This document shows, one piece after another, positions 22,981 through 33,224 of a DNA stretch of 64,000 nucleotides. The stretch is from Tetrapyrgos nigripes (Eukaryota; Basidiomycota; Agaricomycetes; Agaricales; Campanellaceae). Numbering within the stretch: position 1 is the stretch's first letter; each line of letters starts with the position of its first letter. The position numbers were made by a program, and so were the translations under genes. Location of the stretch: the NCBI GenBank assembly GCA_013368315.1, contig JAACJM010000023.1, forward strand, positions 434,001 through 498,000. The letters are read 5' to 3'. The notes under the pieces were generated by a model, which saw nothing but the letters and a program-made list of their open reading frames with translations, was not told the origin of the DNA and searched no databases.

Positions 22981-24034
22981 TATGAGACAATCGCTCAGAC
23001 TAGATTAGGTGGCGCCTTAATATCAAAGTTTCTTGCGTGCTCTATTTGGTTTCCGCTTGTCTCAAATGAAATTTGGGCCAAATGGCACGAGTTCCTGGAC
23101 GTCCGTTTTACTAGAAGGCGACAGGCGGCGGCATTAGAAGCAATTGAAGCATTGCACGCCTGTCAACAGTGGTCCAGCCTTGACAAAAGCAAGTCTCAGG
23201 ACCACTAGACTGCATCCAATACAAACGGCACTCATTGGGGCCCACACGAAGCGGATCTTAGGTGACAGATGATGCAACGATGATGGCGACACTATGAGGT
23301 CATGCCAGTGACAAGTCTTTGTTTACCAAACAGCCGAATAATCTACAATCTTTCTCGATGTCCTCCATTCCACTCTCACACTCATCCGCTCATATCACCT
23401 TCTAATGCCGCCGTCTCTGATGCAGACCGAAAGACGAGAAGAGTGAGAAGATACGAAAACTGGTGGTTGGGTTTTTGACGGCGTTGCTTGGCGGAAGGGA
23501 TTACAGGGAACAAAAAGACGAATGACCGACTCGAAAGAGGAAAGGATCCTGGATAACGCGTACAGTCTAAAAGTATGAGTATCACCGCGATAAATAAACT
23601 GGGGTAAAGTGCCATCGCTTCGCGTGGCAAGCTACGGGGCCCTCAGATCAGGGGAGGAAGCAAGGAGGAAGACAAGGCGCACCCTGCTGCTGCCTTGGTT
23701 ATGCGTTTGTCTGAGGAAGCCGTGAATGACATCATGATGGTCTCAGATCTATGATCGATGAGCGCTTGCCAAGCACCAATGAACAGGGGTGGGAGTTTGA
23801 ATTTGAACCCGTGGAATGGTTTTCGAGGTCGATCTAAGTTAACTCAGCCTAAAGGCCTCGTAATAACACTGCAGATGAATGAACGCGTGCAAGTGACATT
23901 GACAAGCATACCTATGCATTCGCATACAGTACATCACGCCTCAGCCTTTTGCTAGCGCTAGCAAAGGACCCAGATCAAATAATACTTATAGTGAATAGGG
24001 TTGTCGTTGGTCCCAGTCAAAAACCATCAAAAGT
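22981..24034. other. Intergenic, repeat debris
   Basis: It contains a further copy of the MsrA-type upstream word at 23281-23335 (GGCGACACTATGAGGTCATG, then TTGTTTACCAAACAG) and a degraded GCCATCGCTTCGCGTGGC motif at 23611. An AAAGGCCTCGTAAT word lies near 23850. No gene was recognised. Confidence 0.4.
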
Positions 24035-24109
24035 TCAAACCAACTCCGTCCCCTTTCTCGCCAACATCATACGAATACCCAGCAAAATCACCAAACCTGC
24101 CAATACGGT

Positions 24110-24746
24110 CAGTGTTGCCGAGGTCCGGTTCGGGTCAGGTCCGGCCAAAATTTTCTGGCCCTTGGCCCGGACCTGCAGGTTCAGTCCACCCTCTCGCTGG
24201 ACCCTGGCCCTGGACCTGCCGGACCTGGGTCAAGAGGGCCGGTCCAGGGTCGGACCCGGTCCACATAAAGAAAAAGTTTTTGGAGGTAGAACACACCAAA
24301 AAGTGTTAGAATCCGTAAATAATGTATTGTAGTACTTGTATTTGTGTAAGCTAACAATGATTACCTCAATAACTGAGCCATAGCATGTCTGCACTTGAGC
24401 GACGACATTTATGCAACCTCAAGGTCATGCTCGGCATCTTCCGAGTACTGCTATTTTTGCGAGAGCGCGCTGTGGCAACCAGGGATGCAATTCATTTCAC
24501 CAAATCCTCTATTAAAAAGGTCAAAATGATGGTCCTCAAAGTCGCTCAAGGTACCTAAACTCTGTGATACTGACACCCGAGGTCCAGAGGTCCGGACCGG
24601 GTCAGCCCTCCTCCTCAGCCTCTGGCCCTCGACCCGGACCTGGAGGTCCGGGTTCGGTCTTACATAGCCACTGGACCTGGACCTCGGGTCCGGTTCGGGT
24701 TCGGTTCAGGGCCAATGGGGCCATGGCCCGGACCCCGGCAACACTG
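24110..24746. mobile_element. hAT MITE, family 1 (637 bp)
   Basis: Begins CAGTGTTGCCGAGGTCCGG and ends CCCCGGCAACACTG. It is flanked by the perfect 8 bp duplication AATACGGT (24102-24109 and 24747-24754). In reverse orientation it is colinear with both ends of the 5.27 kb element at 6778-12050, joined at the shared word ATTATT. It is inserted in the last coding exon of the MFS gene, between codons for SGVT and LAGL. Confidence 0.9.
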
Positions 24747-26604
24747 AATACGGTGACACCGCTAAAGATGATTGCCTTGGACCACTCTAGATCAACGCCG
24801 CTATGGATATTGTCGGCAGTATTGTTGGAGCTGGAGTGTAAACCTCCAAGTAGTCTCCCATTGATTGGATGACCGAAAAGGATGCCAAATCCAGCGAGGA
24901 AGTATGCGATACCGAAGCGGACTCTGTGTGTGTTGGGAAGCGAATGGAAGGGAGTAGAAGAAGGAAGAAAGGAAGAAAGGAAAGAGGAAAGCAGCTGGTC
25001 AGTACGACTATGACTACGACTTCGATATGATGCGCAAGTTGGAACCGCATTCTGCCAATAAAGAGAAGAGCATACCCCACCTCATCTGGAGTCCTGGACA
25101 ACGCCGCTAGACATGCTGGACATAGAGAGAGAACTATACACACAGCCAAGTCAGCTTCCTCAAGGTCATCAAAGCTTGAGGGAAAGAAAATTAAAAGTCA
25201 AATGTACGTATACTCACAACCCCCAGAGAAAAACCCATAAAAACCCGCAAATGCCGCTATTCCACCGACCCTGACCCGATTCCAAACATCACGAAATTGA
25301 GCGCTCCAGCGATACCTATAGTAGGAATGATAACGTTGAAAAAAAGGACCGATACGGTCTGCGAGGATGTTTGGTAGGAGGCGGCCAGGTAGAGAAGCAG
25401 CGGAGAGGATTGCTAGCTGTATTTGGTTGGTATTTCGGTGTGGATACTATGAGTATGGGTGTAGACAGTCAGTAAGTACTCTGATATGTATGTTGCAATA
25501 CTGGGATAAGTATGATATGGAATGAAGCGTACGTACAAAGTAAAAGGTGATGTGATTGTCTATGTCATGCAGAACAGCGAATAATTGGAGGTATAAATCT
25601 GGCAAAACGGAAATGGTCAGCCTGGCCTTTCCAGTGTCAAGAAATACGAAAGGTCACTTTAAACACTCACAAGGAAAGAATAATCCCAAGTTGATGAACA
25701 GGCAACTAAGTAGAGAAGGACATTGAAACATGAGTAAAATCAAGATGAATAGTTCATAGTGATAGTCATCATGAGGTAAGGAGAAACAAACTCAGTGCTC
25801 ACACAAGAATAACCAACAGGTACGGCAGGTCCGTCATAATACCCTTGATGTCAGGAATCGCTTTGGGCTTCTCTTTGGCAGCGATATCAGGGTCATCCAG
25901 TCTTACTATTCGATCACTCATGAGTAAGTTCGCAAAGATGAGAAGTCCAAGGACGACGAAATCAGAGGCTCTGACACCCCACGCGAAGCCTACTGAGGGC
26001 TTCTCGAAGAGCTGGTTGAGCATGATAGCGAAGAAGATGCTTCCTATGGAGGATCCTGTTGTATTAGAAGTTTATAGGTAGTTATAAGTTGAGTATTTAA
26101 CGAAAGTCAGAGACATAAAGGAGAAAGTAAGGAGAAAGACATCGACATACCAGCTGTAACAATATCCATAGCCAGTCCTTTTCGGTCTTTCCAGTGACGC
26201 GCCTGAACGGCAATGGCTGGTACATACAGAAAACCAGCTCCTATCCCCATTCCAAGGCCTTGTGCGAGAAATATTTGGTAATATTGGTCTGTATGCACAA
26301 TTGACACCATGAAGAGCCTGCAGATGTTCAAAAGAAACGTCCGCAGGGAATGGGCATAGTCAGACACATGGTTAGCGTTGGTTCATGATCAAAGGAGTGG
26401 ACAAGAGTAAGAAACGTTCTTACGAGAAGACATAAAGAACAGATCTGAACAAGGTTGCTTGACGGAAATGACCCATGTCCAAAAGTTTCCCTGCAGGTAA
26501 TGCCATGGCAAGCAGGAGAAATGTTTGTGTGGATCCAAATCCAGCTGATTCGGGAAGCAGAAGCCATTCCGGAGCGGGTATACACATCTCGGTAGACCCC
26601 GAAT

Positions 26605-27119
26605 TAGTGTTGTAAACGGTCCGACTCGACAGCGGCTAGCCGACGAGCCGAGCCGGTATTAGAGCCACGGCTCGGCTCTGACTGGCTCGCGGCTCGAGTC
26701 ATCTAGGGTAGGTCAAAAATTTTGTCTGTGTGAAGCAGTCAGAGTTCCATTTCAGAGATGCCAACAAGCATTGGCTTCCTCACTTCCCTTATGAAGATGG
26801 CTGGAGCCTGTCAGCCTTGTTGGAAATTGAAGTTGTCGAACCTCGTCATGTCATCCTTGGCATGTTCCCACGACCTCGCTTACACCTCATTTCTTGTGAT
26901 TCGTAAAATACACAGGTAAAACTACTTTAAATTACTCATATATACTATTTACGGACTTGAGATAGCCTTTCAGCTTTGTAGGTAGCAATAGTTTGCTTTT
27001 TTCCGTAGACGATTGGATTTCACCGACTCTAAACGGCTAGAGTCGGAGTCGAGTCGATTTTACCGGCTCTGACAAAGAGCCGAACCGGAGCGGACCATAG
27101 CCGACCGTTTACATCACTA
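26605..27119. mobile_element. hAT MITE, family 2 (515 bp)
   Basis: Terminal inverted repeats TAGTGTTGTAAACGGTC and, on the other strand, TAGTGATGTAAACGGTC. The perfect 8 bp duplication CCCCGAAT lies at 26597-26604 and 27120-27127. Subterminal regions carry many GAGCCG/CGGCTC words. It is unrelated in sequence to family 1. No coding capacity. Sits in the MFS coding exon directly after the codons for YANAFG. Confidence 0.9.
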
Positions 27120-27300
27120 CCCCGAATGCATTGGCATATCCAAAGGCCATGGCGGATAGACATCTGGGTTAGGGGCGGAAGTATCGAGTCAATATGAGAT
27201 GAACTGGTAGTGGGGCAGAAAGACAAGAACCGTACCCTCCAATGGCCGTACACCAAGCTCGAAGGTCAACGCGGTCACCAATTAGATATGAAGGAGCTGT

Positions 27301-27536
27301 GGGCCACCGCTTCGCGTGGCAGTAACGAGGCCCAAGTAATCAGTTCATGGATGGTGAGCAGCGATGAGTAAGGGTGAAAGATGATGAGCGTTGCAGATCA
27401 CGCGTCTTTGCGGCAACGGCCGATGACCGGTTACAGTGATCAAATGGCACCGGGGACCGGTGGAGTTATCGAGCATAGCCACACGCAGAAACGTCAGGTT
27501 ATAAGAACGAGAAGACCCTAAAGGGCCTCGTAATGG
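27301..27536. mobile_element. 236-bp repeat with GGGCC-type ends
   Basis: Starts GGGCCACCGCTTCGCGTGGC and ends AAAGGGCCTCGTAATG. It is flanked by the direct repeat GCTGT (27296-27300 and 27537-27541). Pieces of it recur at 1217-1300, 13314, 23611 and 23850. Class unknown; small non-autonomous element. Confidence 0.55.
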
Positions 27537-28059
27537 GCTGTCTTCTGACACGATTGGGGAGTTTTGAAGGCTGTAATCAAGCAAATCGTCAGATTTAGGA
27601 CGTCGAAGAGGGTCATTCGTAACATCAGAGTCATTCTGCGACATTGTGGGTCTACGACGAACTTTGCTGAGCATCTTCGGCTGGAGAGGAGGTATGGAAT
27701 TTTTATATATGTTATTCATGTCATCCATCTGTGCCAACTAGGTGGATATGGCCTTCAAAACTGATAGCACCGGTATATGCTCCGGCCCAGAAGTCTACCT
27801 GGCAGAGTAAACCCCTAGTATACTGCCCATCTAGTTTCCATTAGCGTGACTTCGGGAATTTGAACCGTGCTAAAAAAGACATGCTAGTATAGCAAACCCC
27901 TAGTATACAGGCCATGGAAGATAATATTTCGATAATACTTGTAAATGAAATCGGAGATACATTACAAAAAGGCTCCATCGCGATTGTTACAGGATATCCA
28001 ATGCGTACGTACCCGAGTGGAAAATCTCTCCTTGGTGACGACAGATACACGAAGCAGTA

Positions 28060-29300
28060 ATAAAACAGCAGTTCATTCATGGAAACTTGAAGTAGAAGCC
28101 TGAATAAGATAAAGAAAGGGTGAACGGAACGGGACCAGTACCGGTAAAGGCACAAATGGAGACGTAGAGGTAAAGGTAAAGATGTTGCCAACGCCTATGT
28201 AGATGGTAACGGCAGACGCGATGTGGTAGATTATAGGTCATAGGTCAGAAATAGATTAAAAGTGTAGGTGAGCATAGGAAAGAGAACAGTCGGAGTGAAA
28301 GGCGGATGCGGTGGCGCTTTGAGGGAAGGGGAAGGGGGAAAGAGGAGAACGATATGACTGAGGGGAGGAGAGCACGATGTGAGCGAGGGAAGAAAAGAGA
28401 CGGGTTTATATGAATGCAGATGAGGGATAGGCACACTGAAAGCGGGGAATGAAGTGCTGGAAAAGCGGCGTACGGGAAGCGCGAAGGAAAGAAAAGGGAA
28501 GGTGAGAGGAAAGTGCTGTGTAGACGAGGAAGAGCGATGAGGGAAGGAGAGGAAGAGGGGACAGACGTGAGGCCAGAGCGAGTGAACTACGCAGAGACTT
28601 GCTGTTAAAAAAAAAAATTGGTACCGGTACCTGGGGGAGTAGTCAGTATCGAAGGCGAAGGGAGGGAGAAAACGGAGACAAGGATGAGGAACAAAAAATA
28701 AAAACACCTCCACTCTCTCGGGACTCACAACCCTCGTAGCCATGCCTTACCCGCTATCCCATACTTACTGTTCTTCTATTCTACTCACTTCAGAGAAAGA
28801 AGAGTAATGCAGATGTATTGTCCAGTACAAAATCTTCTTCCACAGATAGACTGCCTCAGATCCAATCCGCCCGTCCCTTTACTTTATAAAAAGTAACAAG
28901 GAGAAAGTGGTGCCGAACGGGCGACGTCAACGTCGGTCCACACTCCTAGAAGGGGCCCAGACTCGTAAACTGCACCTAGGGTCATCGTCACCGGCGGTTT
29001 TGATTGTGGAAGAATCGAAGAAAATTGTTTTGCGCAAGGCGAGCCTTTATAGGAAAAGAAATGGGGTTAGGGTTACACGTCATCCGGCGAATACCGGCGC
29101 GTCTCAATGTGGACCTTTGTCGACATCGTGCTCTTCCTTCACTTGTATCATGTTCTTATGTCCACACGCCCACAAGATTTTCCAGAGCTCCACAAGGCAA
29201 GTACAAGATCGCGTTGTCAAGATTCTCCGTCTATTACTTTTACAATTCTCGAGTCATCGCAAGGGGACCGCTCCGGGTCATCATTACACTCACATGAAAG
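28060..29300 (+). repeat. Dispersed 1.3-kb repeat, copy 1
   Basis: Colinear with copies at 33225-34620 and 38400-40015. Shared blocks are AACTTGAAGTA (28085), GTAGGTGAGCATAGGAAAGA (28264), a pyrimidine-strand tract to 28700, CAGATCCAATCCGCCCGTCC (28857), a TATA-like TTTATAAAAAG (28883), GTGCCGAACGGGCGAC (28911) and GGTTTTGATTGTGGAAGAAT (28996). No coding sequence is supported. A TGG immediately before GTGCCGAAC could be a primer-binding-site start, so a coding-less LTR derivative is possible but not shown. Confidence 0.55.
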
Positions 29301-29539
29301 GGGTGTGGGCCAGCACCGAGGCATGCCGAGTACAAGGGCGCAGGGTTTTACCTCAGACCAAATAGTCATTAAATTCTATTTTCATTGTACAAACAGCTGG
29401 TCGTTCTATGTAGATGCTTGGAGTCTCTCCCAGTCACAGTCCACATTCTTAAGAATCTCCTTAGGAGCTTGAATATCCTCCTTCTCATTCACCATCACCT
29501 CGTCATTCACTTCATTAACCTTCTAGTGTAGGTATAAGA

Positions 29540-29800
29540 TTAAGACTACACCTGTGCAAATTGCAAAAAAAATGGAGGATCATCATCAAGTCACCTGCAA
29601 AAATTTGCCTACACAAGAATCAACCGGGAAAGACTTGCAAAAATTCCTGAGTTACGTGAAAAGCAATCTGCAAAAATTGCAATGCCCCCCGGTGACCTGT
29701 GAAAAATTTTCAACTTCGTCTGGCTACCTGCAAAAAAATCACGATGTTGTACACACTCGGAACCTGCCAAAAATCGGATTTTTGCACAATATTACTGCCA
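29540..29800 (+). repeat. Cluster of TGCAAAAAT-type words
   Basis: Within 260 bp, variants of C-T-G-CAAAAAT recur at least seven times (about 29551, 29599, 29635, 29669, 29698, 29729 and 29766). Many are preceded by CC or AC. The spacing is irregular, so it is not a simple tandem repeat. Function unknown; it could be a protein-binding array. Confidence 0.35.
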
Positions 29801-30388
29801 TAGGGATGTTTCTTTGTTTTTTCTCTCTTCGTTATTATATGTTTTAGTTTTATCTTTATATTTTACCTCAATATTAATCTCGAGATCTATTGGACTCAAA
29901 TTGGACTCGTTGTACTTACTTTTGATGTGAGGGCATTACGAGTTGTATGCCGGCGGTAAGGTAGCGGGCTGTGCCGCCTGTCAGCTCTACGCCGGTTATA
30001 TGCTATCGATGAAGCCGTACTTGGATGCATTACCTACTGGACTCTATGAATCACCCATGGCAATTTTATCGTACCAAATCTAAACGCCTTAGTACTGTGT
30101 ACCAGTGTGGCGTCACCTCCGACGGCGCCCGAGTACAGCCTAGCAGTACTGCACTGCTACTACTGCAGCTGTTGGGAATTGGAAGTCTGCAAATACAGTA
30201 ACATGGATACGAGTCAAGTCTCCAATGAAGTCCCCGGAAAAGAGTTGGAGTTAGCTGTCAAGTCAAATTGTATAAAAGCAGCCAAAATTTGGTGAAGGTA
30301 GCCAACAGTTTGCAACGTCGACATTTCCTTCCTGTCAGCCATCAACCCAATCTCCGAGTCGTCTAATATCTCCTAATTTTTGAGCACA
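29801..30388. other. Intergenic; upstream region of small secreted protein gene
   Basis: AT-rich at first, with no gene recognised. A CAACGTCGACATTTCC block lies 75 bp before the ATG at 30389. Confidence 0.3.
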
Positions 30389-30686
30389 ATGTTCAGACTG
30401 AGACTCACAGCACTCAACAACCTTGTTCTCCTGGTGTTCATGGCTTCGGCGTTGACCACCGCTATCGCCATCCCTGTCCCGGGCCCGGTCACTGCGGAGT
30501 GGAGTGACCTTTGGGAACTCACAAAGCGTAGCTTTGGGGTATGTTGTCAAAAATATGGGATGACATCTCCACGGATAGCTGATAATGTTGACGTACTAGG
30601 GCGGCAATGGTCAGAATCCTGGCTGGCGCGGCGCAGGCTATGAGTATAACCCCGGGGATCATAATAGGGTGAGTTTTATATCGTGA
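30389..30686 (+). CDS. Small secreted protein with dibasic (Kex2-type) site
   Basis: Exon 1 is 30389-30538 and exon 2 is 30600-30686 (phase 0), giving 78 residues. Residues 9-28 form a signal peptide (LNNLVLLVFMASALTTAIAI). A short linker ends LTKR, a Kex2-type cleavage site. The remaining 30 residues are glycine- and asparagine-rich (SFGGGNGQNPGWRGAGYEYN, then PGDHNR). There are no cysteines, and no CaaX box, so it is not a mating pheromone. It could be a secreted peptide precursor or effector-like small protein. The exon structure is inferred from a good donor (GTATGT) and acceptor (CTAG); the end could differ if a GTGAGT at 30669 is used as a further donor. Confidence 0.5.
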
Positions 30687-31332
30687 TGAACCCTTCCGAA
30701 TTTGCTCAAGAATAATACAAGGCTCTACTCGAGTAGTGGAGTCAACGTTCAAGGCGCCACAGCATGAGCAGTGTATCAGTCAAGAACTTGCAAATGTAGT
30801 GTTGAGTTCTGATAAACGTCCTCGATTTTAGTTATTGGTTTTGTAGCGAGCCAGTGGTACAGTGTGGTACATTATTAACATAGGCCCTCTCAAGAAACGT
30901 TAATTTATAATTACATTCCCCTAACCAAAGGCATACGTCATAACCTACACACAGTTTCGTGGAGAAGTCCGAGTTGTACACTCACGTGATAGTTCCAAGC
31001 CCTCCCTCAGAGTGCCCAGCAGTTCATGTGCAAAACGGCGGAAACAGTGACATGCGCAACAAGTTGGACAGTGCAATTCACAGGAGAAAAGAAGGGCAGA
31101 AGTCAACTGACACAGATGATTGATATATACGCACAACTGAGGGCTCCCGGCGACGCACGTTGTAAAAACCTGCATGGTCTTCTACTACGCAGCACCAATA
31201 CACTAGTTTATTCTTCTCAGCCCCAACATCTCAGCTGACTTCGTTACACCTCAGAGAAACTGCACTGAGAGTACATATATACACACGAAGTGTAGACATG
31301 TATATATCGTCAGTCTGGATACTCGAGACTAT

Positions 31333-31545
31333 TAAGGCACGCCTTCGGCTAATTGTCGGCTAAGGGTCTGCATGTCGAGGTCGAGAAACTGGGAAATCTC
31401 GCATGCTCGTGTTCAGTCTTAAGCTAGATTTCAAGTTAATACAGGTGAATGATAGATTTCCCATCTAGAGACATCTTTTATACAAAGTCAGCAATGTGTT
31501 ACCTTGCGCTTAACTTCAGTAGTGTCCTTAATACCTATTTCATGT
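31333..31545 (+). repeat. Fragment of the MITE found at 10360-11555
   Basis: About 213 bp match 11170-11400 closely (AAGGCACGCCTTCGGCTAAT through GTGTCCTTAATACCTATTTC). It lacks about 16 bp of the CCTGCGTGCC word present there. Neither MITE end is present. Confidence 0.7.
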
Positions 31546-31573
31546 AGCTACCAAATAAGGACACGCGGACTTT

Positions 31574-32869
31574 TTAGCAGGGACTAAACCTAAACGCCCT
31601 ATTACTCTCATCCAAAAACACCCAAATCACCTTTTCTTTCCACCGCATCTCCTTCCAATCATCCAACGTCTCCGGGAACAACCCCACAATCCCAACAAGC
31701 GTCGAATCGTGAGCCGTTATCACAAAAATATCTTTATGCGCATCAAGCACACTCAGCAATCTCTGAGACTCGATAGATTGCTCTCTATCTTGATACGCCG
31801 ATGGCGGAGATGGAACAGAAAGAAGCGGCGTGTCTCGTTTGCTCAAGTCGAACTCGGTCGTACCGGGCGTAGAGAAGTGCTCGGCGGAGACGGATTTTCT
31901 AGTAGACTCGAGGATGTGCCCGGGGCATGGGTACGATTTGTGGATGTGCTTGTTAGGTCGGATTTGGCCCGGGTGGTGGCAGGTATCTCCTCCGAGAAGG
32001 AGGAAAGAGTCAGGTTTGACACGTGCGAGGGCTACGATGTGGCCTGGGCAATGCTATTTCAAGCGTTAGATTAGGATGCTTGCTGCTGGTGAAAGAACGC
32101 ACCCCAGGCATGTCGATAATGTATAGACTTCCATCACTGAAGAAGTCGATGCCGGGAACTCCAGCAATTTTGAGGTTGGAGTTGGCAAAATTGAGCTCTT
32201 CCACTTCTCGGCCGCTGTCGCGAACGGCTAGTCAAAGAACGTTTTGTGGAACAACTCGAAAACATACGCGAAATCGCTGTCAAGAAGCACGGCATCTGGA
32301 ATGGTCGGATAACCTCTACGGTCACTTCCAGGGCCAACTATCAGCCTTGTAGAGCTCGGCCACTTTGACATGTCGCCTATTTGTCACGAAAACGCGTTAT
32401 CTCCGAGTCCAACACAAAGCACAAAAAAGACACACCAGTGTGATCCAAATGAGTATGACTATGGCGACAGCAGTCGTCAGTACCCTACTAACACCGGATG
32501 ATTCACACACACGTACCTCCAAATAACAGCATCCACTGACTCCAATTCCACACCTCCCTCCGTCAACTGCTCCACCACGTCCTTCTCAACGGGTAGATTG
32601 AACCCCGGGTGAGACGGAAACCCCTCTTTCAACTTCGGTGAGAAGTTCTCCATATCCTTCCTAGGCCCCAAATCGAACATAACACGTCTCTTTCCATGTT
32701 CGATCAAGAACGAATACGCAGGCAAAGTATACATGGTGTCACGACCTGGTAGAACGGGCTCCACGAACACATTGGCAGGTACTGAAGAGGTGCTGGTTAG
32801 AATGTTGAATGCTTTCACGGATACCGTTGAGTTGGAAGGAGGGATTGTAATTTCTGATGGGGAAGACAT
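31574..32869 (-). CDS. Metallo-beta-lactamase-fold hydrolase
   Basis: Exon 1 is 32869-32517, exon 2 is 32458-32436, and at least two more run to the stop at 31574. The N-terminal half has YSFLIEHGKRRVMFDLGPRK (first beta sheets). The zinc-binding HTHLDHTGDM is created by joining exons 1, 2 and 3. Then LIVGPGSD, YIIDMPGHLAGHIVALAR (second metal His) and LLLGGDTCHHPGQIRP, and late in the protein ITAHDSTLVG. This is the arrangement of fungal lactonase-like MBL proteins (glyoxalase II/AHL lactonase-like). Substrate unknown. It is transcribed from a promoter with a (GGT)n tract at 32876-32898. Confidence 0.85.
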
Positions 32870-33224
32870 GGTGACGGTGGTGGTGGTGGTGGTGGTGAGA
32901 AGTGCAGGCGACTTATTCAGCGTTTATATGGGTCGCCCTTGTGAACTCACAGGTTACTAACACCCGGCCATTTAACCGATGCGGCTTTCGGGCTCGAGTA
33001 CACTGTGCAGTCAAATAATCCATCATCATTGCGCACGTAGGTATACGAGGTGGAAAAACAGCTGGAAGCAAGTAAAGGAGCCCAATGTTCGTCAACAGCA
33101 ACGTGTAAGTCGCTGTTTGAGTTCCTCCTTGTGAGAAACGTCTACTTCGGAAATTCGTGCATTTCATACTGACAACTCCGGATAGGCGGCGAGGAAAAAA
33201 TATGTAAAACGTACCGTGCTACCC

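Larger units (their letters stand above)
24035..27644 (-). pseudogene. MFS permease (monocarboxylate transporter-like), disrupted
   Basis: A 12-helix MCT/RibJ-like carrier whose exons run from about 27640 to the stop at 24035-24037. Recognisable pieces in order are DLRAWCTAIGG, MAFGYANAFG, SGMASASRISWIGSTQTFLL, GFLYVPAIAVQARHWKDRKG, SIFFAIMLNQLFEKPSVGFA, the intracellular loop with DIKGIMTDLPYLLVIL, ADRIGPFFNVIIPTIGIAG, GIAYFLAGFGILFGHPINGR and the last helix LAGLVILLGIRMMLARKG. Three insertions break the coding exons: a hAT MITE at 24110-24746 in the last helix, another at 26605-27119 right after NAFG, and a 236 bp repeat at 27301-27536 in the N-terminal tail. Excising the two hAT MITEs restores the reading frame at each site. 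The N-terminal start (27644) is uncertain. The gene is unlikely to make a full transporter unless the MITEs are spliced out. Confidence 0.8.

Noticed and set aside
28908..28925. TGGTGCCGAACGGGCGAC as an LTR primer-binding site
   Set aside because: A TATA-like box lies directly upstream rather than inside an LTR, no second LTR or gag/pol follows, and I could not match a tRNA 3' end with certainty.
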